A stretch of DNA of 64,000 nucleotides from Morella rubra (GCA_003952965.2 CM025856.1:10351323-10415322), one strand, 5' to 3'. Positions 1 to 12,640 are shown, numbered from the stretch's first letter. Numbers and translations are program-made. Notes: generated by a model not told the origin, from the letters alone.

Positions 1-698
1 ACCCAACAACGAAAGGGAACCCAAGATCGTTCTAGGACTGATTCGAATGGAAGACCTCGACCCGTTGTTTAGGAAAACAAGAACCTCGGTATAAGAAAGA
101 CGCCACAAACGGTGATGGAAATTCCGTTTGATAAGTCAAGTTGAACGCCACGGGAAATCCCGATAAGTTCGAGTAGTTCTTCAAAGAACCAAAGAGAATA
201 AATCCTCACAATTTTGATTAATCAATGTCTGCCAAATTACAAAGCAAAAGCTCCTATTTAAAGGGCTAAACATTACAAGGAAAATAACCCTAACATGGAA
301 ACCTAATTAAACCGAAATAAGATAAGGAAATAATTCCTACACGCCTAAAAACACACAAAGCAATTAAGGAAATAATGCCTTGCTTGCCTAACAAAGATGT
401 GGACGCCTAAAATAAAGAACTAATAAGGAAAAAGCTGCTGGACGTCCAAAAGAAGTGCAAGCCATAAAAGGAAGGATTTGGGCGCCTAGAATAGAGATCC
501 TTCTAGAACTGAATCAAGGTGACCATTCTTTGTGGCCCACATGGATCATGTTCAATGGGCTTCCACGAATTCGCTTGAGCCCATAACTCTTGAATAAGTC
601 CGTTGAGTACATCCTTGAACTTCTTTGCCCGTGCTCTCGTAACCGGCCCAATTGGTACTTGAACGAGATCCTTCGAAACGGTGCCTTAATCTCCATCA
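1..698 (-). mobile_element. LTR of a Ty3/gypsy-type retrotransposon, minus orientation, cut by the window start
   Basis: The stretch matches, in reverse complement, the complete solo LTR at 21047-21835. The opening 'acccaacaacg' lies about 30 bases inside the LTR, so the window cuts it. The far end is the family terminus CATCA at 694-698. Its U3 end codes, on the minus strand, the Pol-like tail containing TRARAKKFK. The Pol/LTR overlap is described at 21047-21835. Confidence in the family is high because several copies align over their whole length. No target duplication can be tested on the cut side. Confidence 0.85.
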
Positions 699-1214
699 TC
701 TCTATTCCCAAATCATTCCTTTTTATGGCTTGCGCTTTTTTTGGACGTCCAGCAGCTTTTTCCATATTTAGTTCTTTATTTTAGGCGTCCACGCTTTTGT
801 TAGGCAAGCAAGGCATTTTTTTCCTTAATTGCTTTGTGTGTTTTTAGGCGTGTAGGAATTATTTCCTTATCTTTTTTTGGGTTTAATTAGTTTCCATGTT
901 AGGGTTATTTTCCTTGTAATGTTTAGCCCTTTAAATAGGAGCTTTTGCTTTGTAATTCAGGGATTGATTATTCAAAATTGTGAGATTTATTCTCTTTGGT
1001 TCTTTGAAGAACTACTCGAACTTATCGGGATTTCCCGTGGCATTCAACTTGACTTATCAAACAAAATTTCCATCACCGTTTGTGGCGTCTTCCTTATACT
1101 GAGGTTCTTGTTTTCCTAAACAACGGGTCGAGGTCTTCCATTCGAATCAGTCCTAAACGATCTTGGGTTCCCTTTCGTTGTTGGGTCTCGTTATTCTTGG
1201 CGAGGTTCACATCA
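699..1214 (+). mobile_element. 5'-truncated LTR of the same family, plus orientation, head-to-head with the preceding LTR
   Basis: From 'tctattc' onward the sequence matches the interior and 3' part of the solo LTR at 21047-21835, ending at the canonical CATCA (1210-1214). About the first 270 bases, including the Pol-tail region, are missing. The junction at 698/699 joins the exact terminus of a minus-strand LTR to the interior of a plus-strand LTR, with a small deletion in the 'ggcgccc' region. This head-to-head layout recurs at the centre of the palindrome at 56159-57683. Confidence 0.8.
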
Positions 1215-1706
1215 GTTGTCAAAGTCCGCTTGACAAAATCAGCTCATTTTATTCCAATTAAGGTTAGTTATACTTCTAAGAAGTTGGCCAAGTTATACAT
1301 TAAGGAAATTGTACGACTTCATGGAATACCTAGTTCTATAATATTTGATCGAGATACGCATTTTACTTTGAGAATTTGGAATGGATTCCAAAAAGCTTTA
1401 AGTACACAGTTGAAGTTTAGTACTACATTTCATCCTCAAACTGATGGTCAATCAGAAAGAGTCATTCAGATCTTAGAGGATATGTTGAGAGCTTGTGTTT
1501 TGGAATTCAAGGGATCTTGGATTCAATATTTGCCACTTGTGGAATTTGCTTATAACAATACATATCAGACAAGTATTCAGATGGCACCATACGAAGCTCT
1601 TTATGGACAAAATGTAGAATACCTTTGTTTTGGGATGAAGTAGGAGAAAGACAAATGATTGGGTCTAACTTAATCGAATGGACATTTGAAAAGGTAGAAC
1701 TAATCG
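1215..1706 (+). pseudogene. Ty3/gypsy integrase core fragment, frameshifted
   Basis: The translation carries classic plant gypsy integrase motifs: LTKSAHFIP, the catalytic-core segment around HPQTDGQSERVIQ, and VEFAYNN followed by MAPYEALYG. The frame is open to about 1640. The homologous sequence then continues in another frame (motif WDEVGERQ near 1635) to about 1706, so there is a frameshift near 1615-1630. The 5' side is cut by the LTR that ends at 1214, so an older gypsy element was invaded or joined there. The role in a live element is integration of cDNA into the host genome. This copy is dead, with no protease, RT or RNase H beside it. Confidence 0.85.
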
Positions 1707-2680
1707 TTAGGTATAAATTAGATTATCGTTTTATTAATCTCACATGTCATCTAATGACTTGAACGCTTTATTAAAATCTTGAAGCGGAAATGCCTATTGA
1801 AAATATAATTTCCTATATCAATGAACACAGTTTAGAATATTAGAAAATCATAAGAAAGCCGGCTCAGAATGACCTCGGGGTTATGAACTAGGGGAAAGCA
1901 AGTAAGCATGGCCAATGACAGGCCATGCAACTCTTGCAAGCTATCGTTGAACAGCGAGAACCTTATTAAATCTTGGCGAGCTAGCAAAAATTCAATTACT
2001 AAAGACCTCGGAGAACACAAATAGGGAGACATTTAAAATATCCTCCAAGGCAATAAATTATTGAACATTATGGGAAATAAGAGTTTAAATCATCTCCAAC
2101 TTGACCACCGCATTGAAGACTCCAGCTCTCAGAATGGTGCCTATCATGCCGTCCACCACAACCCCCCATAAAAGGTTCTCATTCTTGTTTGGGATTGAAT
2201 AACTTCATTATGGAAAATCTAAGAGCCTTAAATAGGCTAAATTGGTCATATCAGCTCTTTCAGTGAAATAACAAGATAGTCAGGGTTTGGTCCTCCTCAT
2301 GAATTTCCTCACCTGAAATATCATCTGGAATGATACAATTTAAATTCTGTGAGTCGAATAACTCAGTAAGGTTTATGCATGGCATGATCATGGATGACAG
2401 GTAAAATGTCAAATGAATGGATGTTCATGTATGCAACTCTTGCACTTGAACTTTAACTTAAAATCTCTTCATTATTGTTTGGGCTTTTTCTATCGCTCCA
2501 TTTACCCCTGAAGTCAGGTTGTGCGTTCCCTTCGAAACTGTTCCCTTTCCCTTGGGAATATGTCATTTGGTTGAGCTAGCCCTTGATGTGGCCCCAGGCC
2601 TATGGCTAGACACGACCCTTAGAGGTCCACACCTTCTTGCAAGCATCCTTCAGTGTGGTTGCACATACCTCAAGAGCTAC

Positions 2681-2760
2681 CCATCCTTCTCGCATTCGTC
2701 CTTCGGAGTGGGTGCCCTTAGGAGTCATCCATCCTTCTCGCATTCGTCCTTCGGAGTGGA
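2681..2760. repeat. Two-copy direct tandem repeat, 48-bp period
   Basis: The segment starting 'ccatccttctcgcattcg' at 2681 recurs at 2729. About 31 bases are identical in each copy, and the rest of the 48-bp period diverges. It is a local duplication in non-coding DNA. Confidence 0.75.
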
Positions 2761-5328
2761 TGCACCTATCTTACTTGGGTACGGTACCGACCATCCTATT
2801 TAGCCCCATAACATATCATAAAATCTCATTTCATTTGCATAAAATTTCTTTCTTCCTTTGAGAAAATTAATGCAAATGCTCATGACGTGCTTGATGACAA
2901 TTAATCATGCTGTGTATCATTCCAGTTTTCGGAAAAATAATTTTTTCCACTTACCTCCGTCCACTTGAGCTTATGGTGGCACCTTGCCTACAAATGAGTC
3001 ATACTAATGAGGTTTACTAGATGTAGAGAATAATCATTCAATCAACTTCAGCACATCATACAAAATCACCCACATTTCTTGACTTCCCAATGGTGATCCT
3101 ACGATGCAAAGTATTATCTTAAGGTCACTGAAGCCATAAGAACTTGGATTCCAAACTGATCCTTACACTAATTTTCATAACACATTAAAATTCCAGGTAA
3201 TTTGGAGCTCGTTTGCCACTCGAAAGATTTACCGAAAATGCGAAGCTGCTGAGGACGTCCAAGCGGGCAGCCCCGACGTCTCCAGCTTCAAAATTCATAA
3301 CTTCAAAAATACCGCTCCAAATTACATGAAATTTCTTTTAAAATATTCTTCTTTCATAGTTCAAGCTTGAAGATAAAAATCATAAACATCGGAATTTCCA
3401 TGCATTGTCGAAAACACTTCATATCAGATAAAATTCCTAGAGTAATACTGCTGCTGCCTCCAGCTCGGCCTTCCACTTTCAAAACACCACAACTTATTCA
3501 TTACACCTCTAAATCACACGAAATTTACCTTAAAATGTTCTTCTTTCACAAACTTAAAATTCAAGACCAGATTCATAAAATTTGGACTTAAACTGATCAC
3601 TCTAAAAGGTACTTGAAATGAGCAATAATTCTAGACGTGCAAGGCTGCTGGCAGCTTGACGTCCGGCCTTGAACAACGTATATCTCACCCAATACTTATC
3701 GGAATCACCCAAGTATGGCTTAAAATCTTCGTATTTCGATGGCCTATAACATAGAATTCTCTCAAGATCAAGGAATAAGAATAATCACATCAAAGGTCAC
3801 TCCTAATTTGAATCTTGTGATCTGCAGAAGTTAATTTCAGCAACAGGTTTTCAACAACTAGTTTACAAGCCTTCTCTTAGGCTTTTTACCATACACCTAT
3901 GGTGCATCATTGACACCTTATTTCAAGATTCATCCATGAATGTCTTCTTAGACCTCAAGATATTATTCAATTTAATCAAAGAAACAATAACAGAACCCTA
4001 TCCTACCCAATGGTTCTCGGTCTCCTTCATGCATAATCCCTAGGATAGTTTTGCATTTTCTATCATCCAAATTCCAATTCTTCTGCCCTTAATCACCATG
4101 CAAACCTAGATCCATAAAGGGCTGCAACCAAAATCAAACACCAAGGGTTCTGTTGCAACTCAGCAACCTAAAACATGCCTAATTCCCATTCTCCTTGTTT
4201 CACAAAGCACAATCTTACATTGCATGCATTGTTTCCTCACTTCTATGGCCAACCCGTGGCCTTCTTGCTCTTAAATTCGTCCTTTAGCTTACTGTCATAG
4301 ACCACAATCATCATAAACATTTTCCAGCTTCACAACCCTCAAGTTTCTTGCAAGATCCACACCAATCTCTTAAGGAAAACAACATGCAAGCAAAGAGAAA
4401 ACAACCCGAGCATGCTTGATCTCTTTATTCTCCAAGTATAGTCCAATCCCTTTAAGTGTTTAGCTTGCTGATCTACCCACATTACCCACATGCAAGATAC
4501 CTACAGCAAGCTACCATCAAGAGAAACATGAAAGAAATAAGGCAGTGAACACATTCAGCCAACAATAAGTGTTTTCTCCTAATTTCAACATCACCTACCC
4601 GGCCATGCATGTGCAAAACAAGTTTCAGCTCTTGCCTACACTTCACAACAGAAGCTATTCTCTTAAAAATCCCCTACTTTTACAATTCCAAATTCAAAAC
4701 TTATAGCAATATCATGATTCTATCTTCATCAAGCCAAAGCTATTGCATTGTCCTTTCTTTTAGGCTTTCCAACAAACACTTATGACACAACTATTTTACT
4801 TTTGAAACCTTAACTCAAACTAACTGTGCATGCCTATTAGTTCTTGAAGTTCATCACTTGTAACTTGACTATCTAATAAAACTCACATGCATCTCAGCTT
4901 AGAGGTGAATCTAATACATAAAAAAAAAAAACCAAGAAGGTACTATACGCAAGGCTTGGTCACTTCCTGCCATAGCTGATCATCACATGCACCAAAAATA
5001 GAAGTTTCTCTATGTTTACCTTCTGCCATAAGCTCCTATCTACAGCCAACTAACTTAGCACAAAGTTCTTCTCCTTCATTCACATCTCTAGAACACTTTG
5101 CATGTCTACCTTTCATTCCCAACTCATCAATACTCAAACCCAACATGCAGGAAGGAAAAACAGAGGATAGCAACCGAAACTAACTCTAACAAATTACCCA
5201 CACAAAACTCACGGTTCCTATAGAATTTTGAATCCAAATGTTAGATCCCCCTTTACCTTGGCTTCTCTTGGTTTTCTCTACTGCAGCTGAAGTCTCTTCA
5301 CTCCCACGGCAGTTTCCTCTTTCCTTTT

Positions 5329-5460
5329 TCTTCTTCTCTTCTTTCTTCTCCTTCTTCTTGGCTTTCCCCTTCTTCTCTTCTCTCTTCTTCTTCTTCTTCT
5401 TCTCGGCTTCTTCCTCTTTTCTTCTCGGTTTTTCTTCTCTTCTCTCGCTTGTGTGTGAGT
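5329..5460. repeat. Polypyrimidine (CTT/TTC-rich) low-complexity tract
   Basis: The plus strand is almost purely C and T with many cttctt and ttcttc runs. Long open frames here (Lys/Glu-rich on the minus strand, Phe/Ser-rich on the plus strand) are produced by the base composition and are not genes. Confidence 0.85.
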
Positions 5461-5784
5461 GATAGGGGAAGACGTAAAAAGGAAAATGCAGGAAGGGGGG
5501 GAGGGGAAATGGCGTGAAACAAGTTTGGGGGACGAAATGACCTCCATGCCCCCAACTTAGTTTGCAACGCCATTCACCATTGGAGGAATGGGCGGCAGCC
5601 TTTCTCTTTCTCTCTTTTTTTTTTTTTGCCACTTAATATGACTAACGTTGACTCCCTTCCATTTGATTCCAAGCAACACACATTTTCAAAGATCAAAGCC
5701 CCTAGTTCAAATCCTTCTAAATATTGCAAATTTAGGGATATACTTGAAAAAATAAAAATGACTAGCATAATTAACCCCAATAAT

Positions 5785-5905
5785 AAAATTTATCACTATT
5801 AAATTCGCAAACAATATAACATTTCAATTATAACTAAAGATGCATAAAATTTATCACTATTAAATTCGCAAACAATATAACATTTAAATTATAACTAAAG
5901 ATGCA
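5785..5905. repeat. Two-copy tandem duplication, 61-bp period
   Basis: The unit beginning 'aaaatttatcactattaaat' at 5785 is repeated from 5846 with only a single visible substitution (c to a). It is a recent small tandem duplication in AT-rich DNA. Confidence 0.85.
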
Positions 5906-6529
5906 TGAAAATGTTAGAGGAAAATTTCACCTTAGATATAGTTTTAATTCAAGTCAACCATACATGTCTTTCGCAATAATTTAGGGTAGTGCAAAAATTT
6001 AAAGTGTCAAAATAAAAATTAACATTAAAAGAAACCTGAAAGTCGGGGTCTCACACGAACTCTGACGAATATGTTGACCTATCAGAACTAAGTGACTCTC
6101 GAGACGAGAACTAGAGTTCTCCAGTTTATTCCATTATAGTTAGTCTTTCGCTATTGTTTTCTTTATGTTTTCGTAGTATGTACAAAGGAAGTTGTTGGTT
6201 CTCTTTTGTTTCACTACTGTATAGATAAAAGAGCCTAAGCGTGTACATTACTTAGAAAAACTTGTTGCTAAACAATTCTCCCACTGACCGTAACCTCAAT
6301 TTAACAGCGGCACCCATTACTATAACACAGTGCTAGAGGTCTTCAAGGTCCAGGCTATTACATATGATGTCATGAACTAAGTAAGTATTTTTGTGTAGGG
6401 TGATAAATTAATTACTTTCTAGACTCACAGAAAATAAAAGCAGTCTATTGGGGCACATGGCAGAGCTAGTAGAATTCATTAATAGTAGTGTTATAATTCA
6501 ATGAAAAAAGAGAGACACTTAAATGTCAG
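5906..6529. other. Non-genic sequence between repeat and LTR
   Basis: I see no gene. The phrase 'cggggtctcaca' near 6050 resembles the end of an LTR, but no matching start was found, so I do not annotate one. Confidence 0.4.
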
Positions 6530-6965
6530 CCCTTCATCTCTTTTCACTCTCGCTTCTTTTTAACTTAGCAAACCCTACATCTTATTCTCCCCCTCCCTAC
6601 TTTTTCTAACCTAGACTCTTTTCCTTATTTTCTCTCTCTTCTCCAATTTTTCTGCCTTAACGACCATCACTATTCTCTCTACTCTCTACTCTCTCTTTTC
6701 ACTTTTTCTCTTTTCTTCTCTTTTCTTTTCTTTTCACATGGTTTCAACATCAAGTTTTATTTTTCAATCATTATTTTCAGTTTTTAGATTAGTTTCTTTT
6801 ATGCTTTATTATTCCAATGTCTTGTATTTCAATTCTAGGATTTAGATTTAAGTTTCAGCTCTTTAATTTTCTGTAATTTTATTTCAATTTTGGATTATGT
6901 TCTTGATTTTTTTTCTTTTAACTTGAATCTTGGGTTGTATAAGACAATATAATTTAATCCAAAAC
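6530..6965 (+). mobile_element. Athila-like LTR fragment, plus orientation
   Basis: Pyrimidine-rich then AT-rich sequence matches the LTR at about 15200-16165 in the same orientation and the one at 11822-12640 in reverse. The diagnostic shared block starts 'ttttagattagtttctttta' and includes 'tttaacttgaatcttgggtt'. It stops abruptly near 6965, where a pol fragment in the opposite orientation begins, so the junction is rearranged and is not a normal LTR/internal boundary. Confidence 0.7.
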
Positions 6966-6973
6966 CTTGTGCT

Positions 6974-8080
6974 CTATTTTCTGTCGAAGATAAGATAAAT
7001 GGTGCCCACAACTAACAATTTCAGCACCTCTTTCTTCACCACCGCTTTCATGGTGGGATTTAATCTCCACTGTGCATCACAAACTGGTCTTGCATCTCCC
7101 TCCATAAAAATGTTGTGGGTAGAGATTGAAGGGTTGATACCCATGATGTCTGCAATGGTCCAACCTATTGCTCCCTGATGCGTTCTCAATACCTACAATA
7201 ACTTGGCTTCTTGCTTCAAAGTAAGATGAGATTAAATGACCACTGAAAATTTGGCCTCAGCTGGGCCTAGAAAAACATACTTCAAGTCCTCGAGTAGTGG
7301 TTGAAAGTCCAGTGTAGGGACTTCTTCTTTCAATGACTTCATGGCTTCCACTAAGTCGAGAGCTTCAAAGACTAACTTACGCCAACTGTTCATGCAACTT
7401 GGGTCTAGTAACTAAGGGGAACCATCCGTCTCTTTGAATTGCTCCTCTTATTCTATCATCTCTCCTAACGAAGGAACTATCTCATCAAAAGCCTTAGACT
7501 GCTCAGAAGAGCCATCCTCAAATGAACTCTCCGAATCAAGTACTGATAACAGCTTTGAAATATCAAAGTCATCTATCATATCAACTGCATGTACCTCTAA
7601 GTCGTCACAACCACTCGGCATCTTGCAGGCAGTGAACAAGTTGATCTCCAATGTCATATTCTCGAACGTGAGTTTCAGTGCTCCACTTTGACAATTGATC
7701 AATGCATTAGAGGTAGCAAGGAACGGACATCCAAGAATGATAGGTGCTTGGTAAATAGTGGAAACTGGCTACTGTATATCCAGAACTACAAAGTCCACTG
7801 GATAGTAGAATTTATACACCTGAACCAACACATCTTCAATGAAACATGGTGGCACCTTGACTGATCTGTTAGCCAACTATACCGTGATGGAGGTCTTTTT
7901 CAGCTCACCCAATCCCAACTGCTCATATACTGACAATAGTAGCAAGTTCACACTACTCCCCAAATCAAGTAGTGCTCTCCCAAATCGTGATTCATCCATT
8001 ATAATGTAAAAGGTTGGAGAGCCGGATCTCTGAACTTTTGAGGAATCTGGTTTAATATCTATGTGTAATGTTGTAGGATT
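6974..8080 (-). pseudogene. Athila-like pol fragment: aspartic protease and start of reverse transcriptase
   Basis: Read on the minus strand, the order is: the protease active-site motif LLDLGSSVNLL (codons near 7950-7970); a segment typical of Athila polyproteins with ALKLTFENMTLEIN (7640-7700); an acidic linker (about 7450-7630); and the RT entry with IGWTIADIMGI and a RRLNP-like WRLNP (7060-7180). At least two in-frame TAG codons interrupt the protease part (near 7880 and 7770), and there are further breaks before the RT segment. The RT palm motif is absent because the fragment is truncated at 6974 against the oppositely oriented LTR. It is non-functional. Confidence 0.85.
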
Positions 8081-8440
8081 GTTTAGGCTATAATTTTGTA
8101 ATGTTTGGTGTGGTTTTGAGTAATTTTGGAGGTGAGGAAGAGGACAGCCATGGCTGAGTCAACTCGGTCTTCCTCCTCACGAGACATCCAGACGATTCGA
8201 AACCGTCCAAATAGATAATTTTAAATTTTCTATGGTTACTTTTCAAAATGTTGTTGTTTTTAGACAACCATGCGGATAGTACTAATACGATGTACAGATG
8301 TCCTTGGCTTTAAACGCCACCATTTAGGTTAGATATGTACTTGTGTTTAAGTATTTCGAACTCTGTGATTTTTCTCTTGCCGTTCAGGCGTCCACTTATA
8401 AGTGTGCGGCCGTTGAGCCTTTAGATGATATCATTTTGCC

Positions 8441-8960
8441 TAGGATATATACACATGTTAAAAATAAGAGTTTTTAGGAGTAATTTGTTGCAGACGGTTG
8501 TTTTAGCGTGTGCATGTCTATTCATTAAACTAGGTTGTTTTAATTCACATTCGGACCGGTTTTTTTGGAGTGCAGATGTCTGTCTATTATACGTTGTCGT
8601 TTTTCCTAGTATATATACACATGTTAAAAATAAGAGTTTTTAAGGAGTTATTTGTTGTGAACAGTTGTATTAGCTTGCACATGCCTGTATCTTAAAATTA
8701 AGTCATTTTATTACCCATTCGGATGTGTTGTTTGTGCGTGCAGACATTTGTCCGTTATACACTGTCGTTTTTGCTAGTATATATACACATGTTGAAAATT
8801 TATTTTTTAGGAGTATTTTGTTGTGGACTATTTCCGTACTGTCCACACGTCTACTCCCTATAACTAGGTTGTTCCATTAGACGTTTGGACTCCTTCTATA
8901 TGCATATGGAGGCTTGTTTGCTTTAGACGACATCGTTTTGCATGCTATGGAAACGTTGTT
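8441..8960. repeat. Tandem repeat of ~167 bp, three copies plus a partial one
   Basis: The anchor 'atatatacacatgtt' recurs at about 8445, 8611 and 8779 (spacings 166 and 168). Each is followed by 'gttaaaaataag' or a variant, then a 'gtccg...cgtcgtttt' segment. A fourth partial copy fades near 8940. Divergence between copies is moderate. It lies in the CACTA-like interior or sub-terminal region. Confidence 0.8.
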
Positions 8961-9622
8961 TTAGACCGTGTGGATTGTTTTAATTGACAATTTATTTGTC
9001 TTTGCCTTATTTTGTAGGTTAAAAAATGTCTAAACGCCACCATTCATTATCTTCCTCATTTGTCAAGACCTCTACGCAGTAGTGTCCTAAGAGTCTGGAG
9101 GATTATATGATGTGAGAGGAGCAGCTGGAGCAGTAGTGGGTTGAGATGTTCAATCAATCAGTTATTGTAGAGCGTGAGGTCTCCGTTGTTGACTTCAAGG
9201 AACTAAAGTATATGAGCCGGAGTATCGGCGACATTGTGGATGACTAGGGTTGGATGGGGTATTTGAAGAGAGATGACATAGGGGAGGGATCCAATCCGGG
9301 CATCTTACATGTAATGTCGAGGAGGTTGGGCATCGTTGAAGATCAGCTCAGGACGATGAGCGAGTCCATTGGGGAGGGATCCAGTCAGCCGACTCGTAGC
9401 ATGATTAGGACATTCATTTAGTTTTTATCTCATGTTATTTTTTTTGGACATTTATTATCATATTTTATTTTTGTTTTGATATTTATTTTGGGTATGCATT
9501 TTGGATATTTACGTTGATTTAGTTTTATGATGGTTATTATTTATCTTTTTTTATTATAGTTTAATATTTAACTTTGAGGGTTTGTAATGTTCACGATTTG
9601 TTACTTAGAATGTTATTAACTG

Positions 9623-9862
9623 TAACATTTATAATCTTTTATTAAAATTTAAGATGAAATACATAAAAAATTAATTTATAAGAAATAAATAATTAATATA
9701 CTACATGTAGCAAAATTATTGAAACATATATATATATTAACAATAACATTTATAGTCTTATGTTAAAATTTAAAATGAAATACATAAGCAATTAATTTAT
9801 AAGAAACGAATAATTAATATACTACATGTATCAAAATTATTGAAGTACTTATTACTGTTCGG
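9623..9862. repeat. Tandem duplication, 121-bp period, AT-rich
   Basis: Sequence from 'taacatttata' at 9623 is repeated from 9744, with a handful of substitutions through 'ctacatgta(g/t)caaaattattgaa'. Two copies are present. Confidence 0.85.
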
Positions 9863-10566
9863 ACGTAGTTTCAAGGAGTTAAGAGGCTGAAACCCATAAA
9901 CTGTATGTTCATTTCGAACCTTTCTTGGAAATTGATAAAAATCTTCTCCAATTCGTCTTAGCTCAGATTTCTTCTTGAAGAGTCATTTGAATCATTGAGG
10001 AGGAGGGTTAGGCATAGATTGTTGAAAGTTTGGGTGGATTAGAGCACATCTTTGGGATTTAGAAACTTTGAGAGGTATGGTTTTTGTGGGTTTTTAGTAA
10101 AAATATGTTGTTTTACTTGGTTGTTGATTGTTTAATACTTTTGGTAGCTCAGAAACATGTTTGGTGTTTATTGGGTGCGAAAATGGTGATGCAAAACGAC
10201 TGTTTTTGGGATTAAAGTGGTCGGTGGGTGTCTGATTGTCAAAGTGTCTATCCTTCAATAATCGCAGTTCAGACGTTTACTATAGACATCCAAACAATGT
10301 TCTAGCAATTAAAACTGTTTGGACAGCCTACATAGCGTGCAGATGTTTCTTTACAAAACGACATCTTTTTGTTTGCTGTAGTGCAAACAACTATTAATCT
10401 GTTCGAATGGTTTTGCGTGAAGTTTATTTAAAATCTGTTTTGTTAATTCCCAAAATGTTCACACTATGGACAGTTTGCGATTAGACTATCCGTAATGTAC
10501 GTATATGTTGATCTAGTCATTGATCAATTTTTGTTAATGTTTGAACGATTTTTTGTTAGGTTGGCT

Positions 10567-10960
10567 ATGGATCACTTTGGGAAAAGTATCACCAAGGCAG
10601 GGACATTGACTCCGCGACTAGCTTGAGCAGACGATATGGTAGTGGAGATAAGGGAGAGTATGCGGACAATAGTGGAGCTGACGCATACGTTGTACATGGA
10701 TCTCCAGATCTGCTTGACCACTCTAGAGACTAATTTTGATCTGACGGAGAGGGCTTTGAGGGAGGAGCTGAATGCTATGCGGACGGAACTATTTTTTGTG
10801 AGAGAACACGTGTCCCAGTTGCACCAGGATCCCCATACCGTTCCGATATAGCTTCAAACACTCATCAAACGGATGCATATTATGGAGGAGCGGTTGGAGT
10901 AAGTTCACAATGCTATCGGAGAAGATCTGGACGAGCTAGTTAGTCGTCATGATTCATTCT
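10567..10960 (+). pseudogene. Short decayed ORF with a coiled-coil-like segment, unrecognised
   Basis: An ATG at about 10567 (MDHFGKSITKAG) runs to an early stop. A second open segment, 10636-10851, encodes about 71 residues rich in Glu, Leu and Arg with heptad-like spacing. I do not recognise a family. Its position inside a CACTA-like element suggests a transposon accessory protein remnant, but that is inference only. Confidence 0.3.
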
Positions 10961-11821
10961 AGTCTCTTGTTTATGTATTTTCGTTATTCATTTTAGTTAG
11001 TCTCCTGCATGTACTAGACTTTATAATTAAGTTTCTCGTTTGGTATTTCTGCGAAAAGTTATTTTATATTATGTACTTGATTTTGATTATGTATTTTGTT
11101 TACTATTATGTCGGTTAGATATTTGTAGACCATTATTAATTTTATCTTATATTTAATATATTGTTTTAATAGTAAATGCATAATAAATAAATTAAATTTG
11201 AGTATTGCCTATTATAATTTAGAGCAATTCAGACGCATTAATAATGTTCGGACGTCCGCTGAAATGTTACACATCCAAATGCACTAAATAAACCTCTGCC
11301 CGTTTTACCATTGCAAAACATCTAAACTCAACTCCACCGTCCTCATGACCTTATTTAAGCAATGTCCGCTTGTTCTTTTTTCTTAGGATAAAAACAATAA
11401 GCGTACGCACGTTGTTTGTTAGCGTGTGGACGATGAGTCTGCTTACAAAATTATATTTTGACGCAGAAATTCACTTAGTGCGAACCAGTATTAGAGACAT
11501 TCGCCTTGGTTTCCATGAAGAAAATGATTTTTTCATGTAATACATTAACGTTCGCACAGGACATACGAACAGTAAAAAACAAGGAATCCGTGACGTATTT
11601 ATATTTCTCACAGGAAATGAAAACCGTTCGAACCGTATATGTTGGCGTCCGGACGCTATTTCTTGAGGAACCTCACAAATTTTCATCAAAAAACAAGGGT
11701 GACATGCTTCTCCTATCAAACCGGGTGTCAAAATTCTTTTGACACCAATAACTTTTGCTGACAAAATTTTTAATTTAGGTGACAAAGATATTTGACACCC
11801 AAAACTCATTTTGTTGTAGTG

Positions 11822-12640
11822 GTTATGTAGTGTAATAAATAGCCTAAAAGGCCAGATTGTCTCCTTAGGGGAAAAAAAACTAATTTTAAACTCGAATAAA
11901 AGCAAAGAGAGTGTAAAAAGGAGTTTACTTGAACACAGTTCATATTCATATTTTTAGATTTTGGAGAGTTCGTAACGAAATTAAAACAATACAAAACGTA
12001 AACTAAGAATATAACATGCATTAAAGTAAATAACGAAAAATAAATAACGGTAAACGACAAAAAATAAATGACAATGAACAAAAAAGAGAGCACAAGATTC
12101 TTGGATTAAATAATATCATCTTTTTACAACCCATGATTCATTGTTAAAAGAAAAAAGAAGAACAAAATCCAAAATTGAAATAGAATTACAGAAAATTAAA
12201 AAGTGAGAAACCTAAATCTAAGTCCTAGGAATTGAAATAAAAGACATTGGAATAATAAAGCAAAAAATAAACTAATCTAAAAACTAAAAATAATGACTGA
12301 AAAATAAAACTTGATGTTGAAACCATGAGAAAATAAAAGAAAGGAGAAGAAGTGAAGAGATAGAGTAGAGATAATAGTGATGCTCGGCTTAGGTAGAAAA
12401 AATAGGATAAGAGAGAACAGGAAGGAGAAAAGGTGAGCAGTGGAGAGAGAAGAGAGTAACGCATAAAGTATAGGAGGGAAAAAGTAAGGCTTGGGCACAG
12501 ACAAAGATAAATGGAAGAAAGGGAAAAAAAAGGGAGAGAATAGAGAGAGGAGAGGTGCGGCTAAGTTAAAACAAATGAGAGAAAAAGAGAGAAAAATTGG
12601 TGAGCTGCAAAGAGTTGAGAGAAAAATAAAAGAGAGGGGA
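11822..12640 (-). mobile_element. Athila-like LTR, minus orientation, bordered by CACTA-type ends on both sides
   Basis: In reverse complement this aligns with the LTR at about 15200-16165, including the 'gattagtttattttttgc' and 'ttggattttgttcttc' region and the terminal 'aatctggccttttaggct' segment. At 11821 it is broken by a CACTA-type terminus, and at 12641 another CACTA-type end begins. The U3-like part is a purine-rich (on +) low-complexity tract. No primer binding site follows on the left because the transposon replaces it. Confidence 0.7.

Larger units (their letters stand above)
1707..5780. other. Non-genic AT-rich sequence, no gene recognised
   Basis: No convincing coding region is visible on either strand. 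Several stretches have the look of degraded retroelement LTR or untranslated DNA, such as the repeated 'gacgtcc' phrases near 3250 and 3650. I cannot assign a family. Two internal repeats are listed separately (2681-2760 and 5329-5460). Confidence 0.5.
8081..11821. mobile_element. CACTA-like DNA transposon region, with its terminus at 11821
   Basis: The right edge is a CACTA-type end. In reverse complement it begins CACTACAACAAAATGAG and is followed by sub-terminal direct and inverted 'gacaccc/gtgtcaaa' motifs (11726-11821). It sits inside a minus-strand Athila-like LTR. The left terminus is not found, so the left boundary given is only the end of the pol fragment. The interior holds tandem repeats and small decayed ORFs, one of them starting near 9027 with early stops. 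No transposase is recognisable, so it would be non-autonomous. Confidence 0.5.

Noticed and set aside
5186..5632. 148-residue Lys/Glu-rich ORF on the minus strand
   Set aside because: It comes from a CTT/TTC polypyrimidine tract. Several overlapping frames on both strands are open for the same reason.
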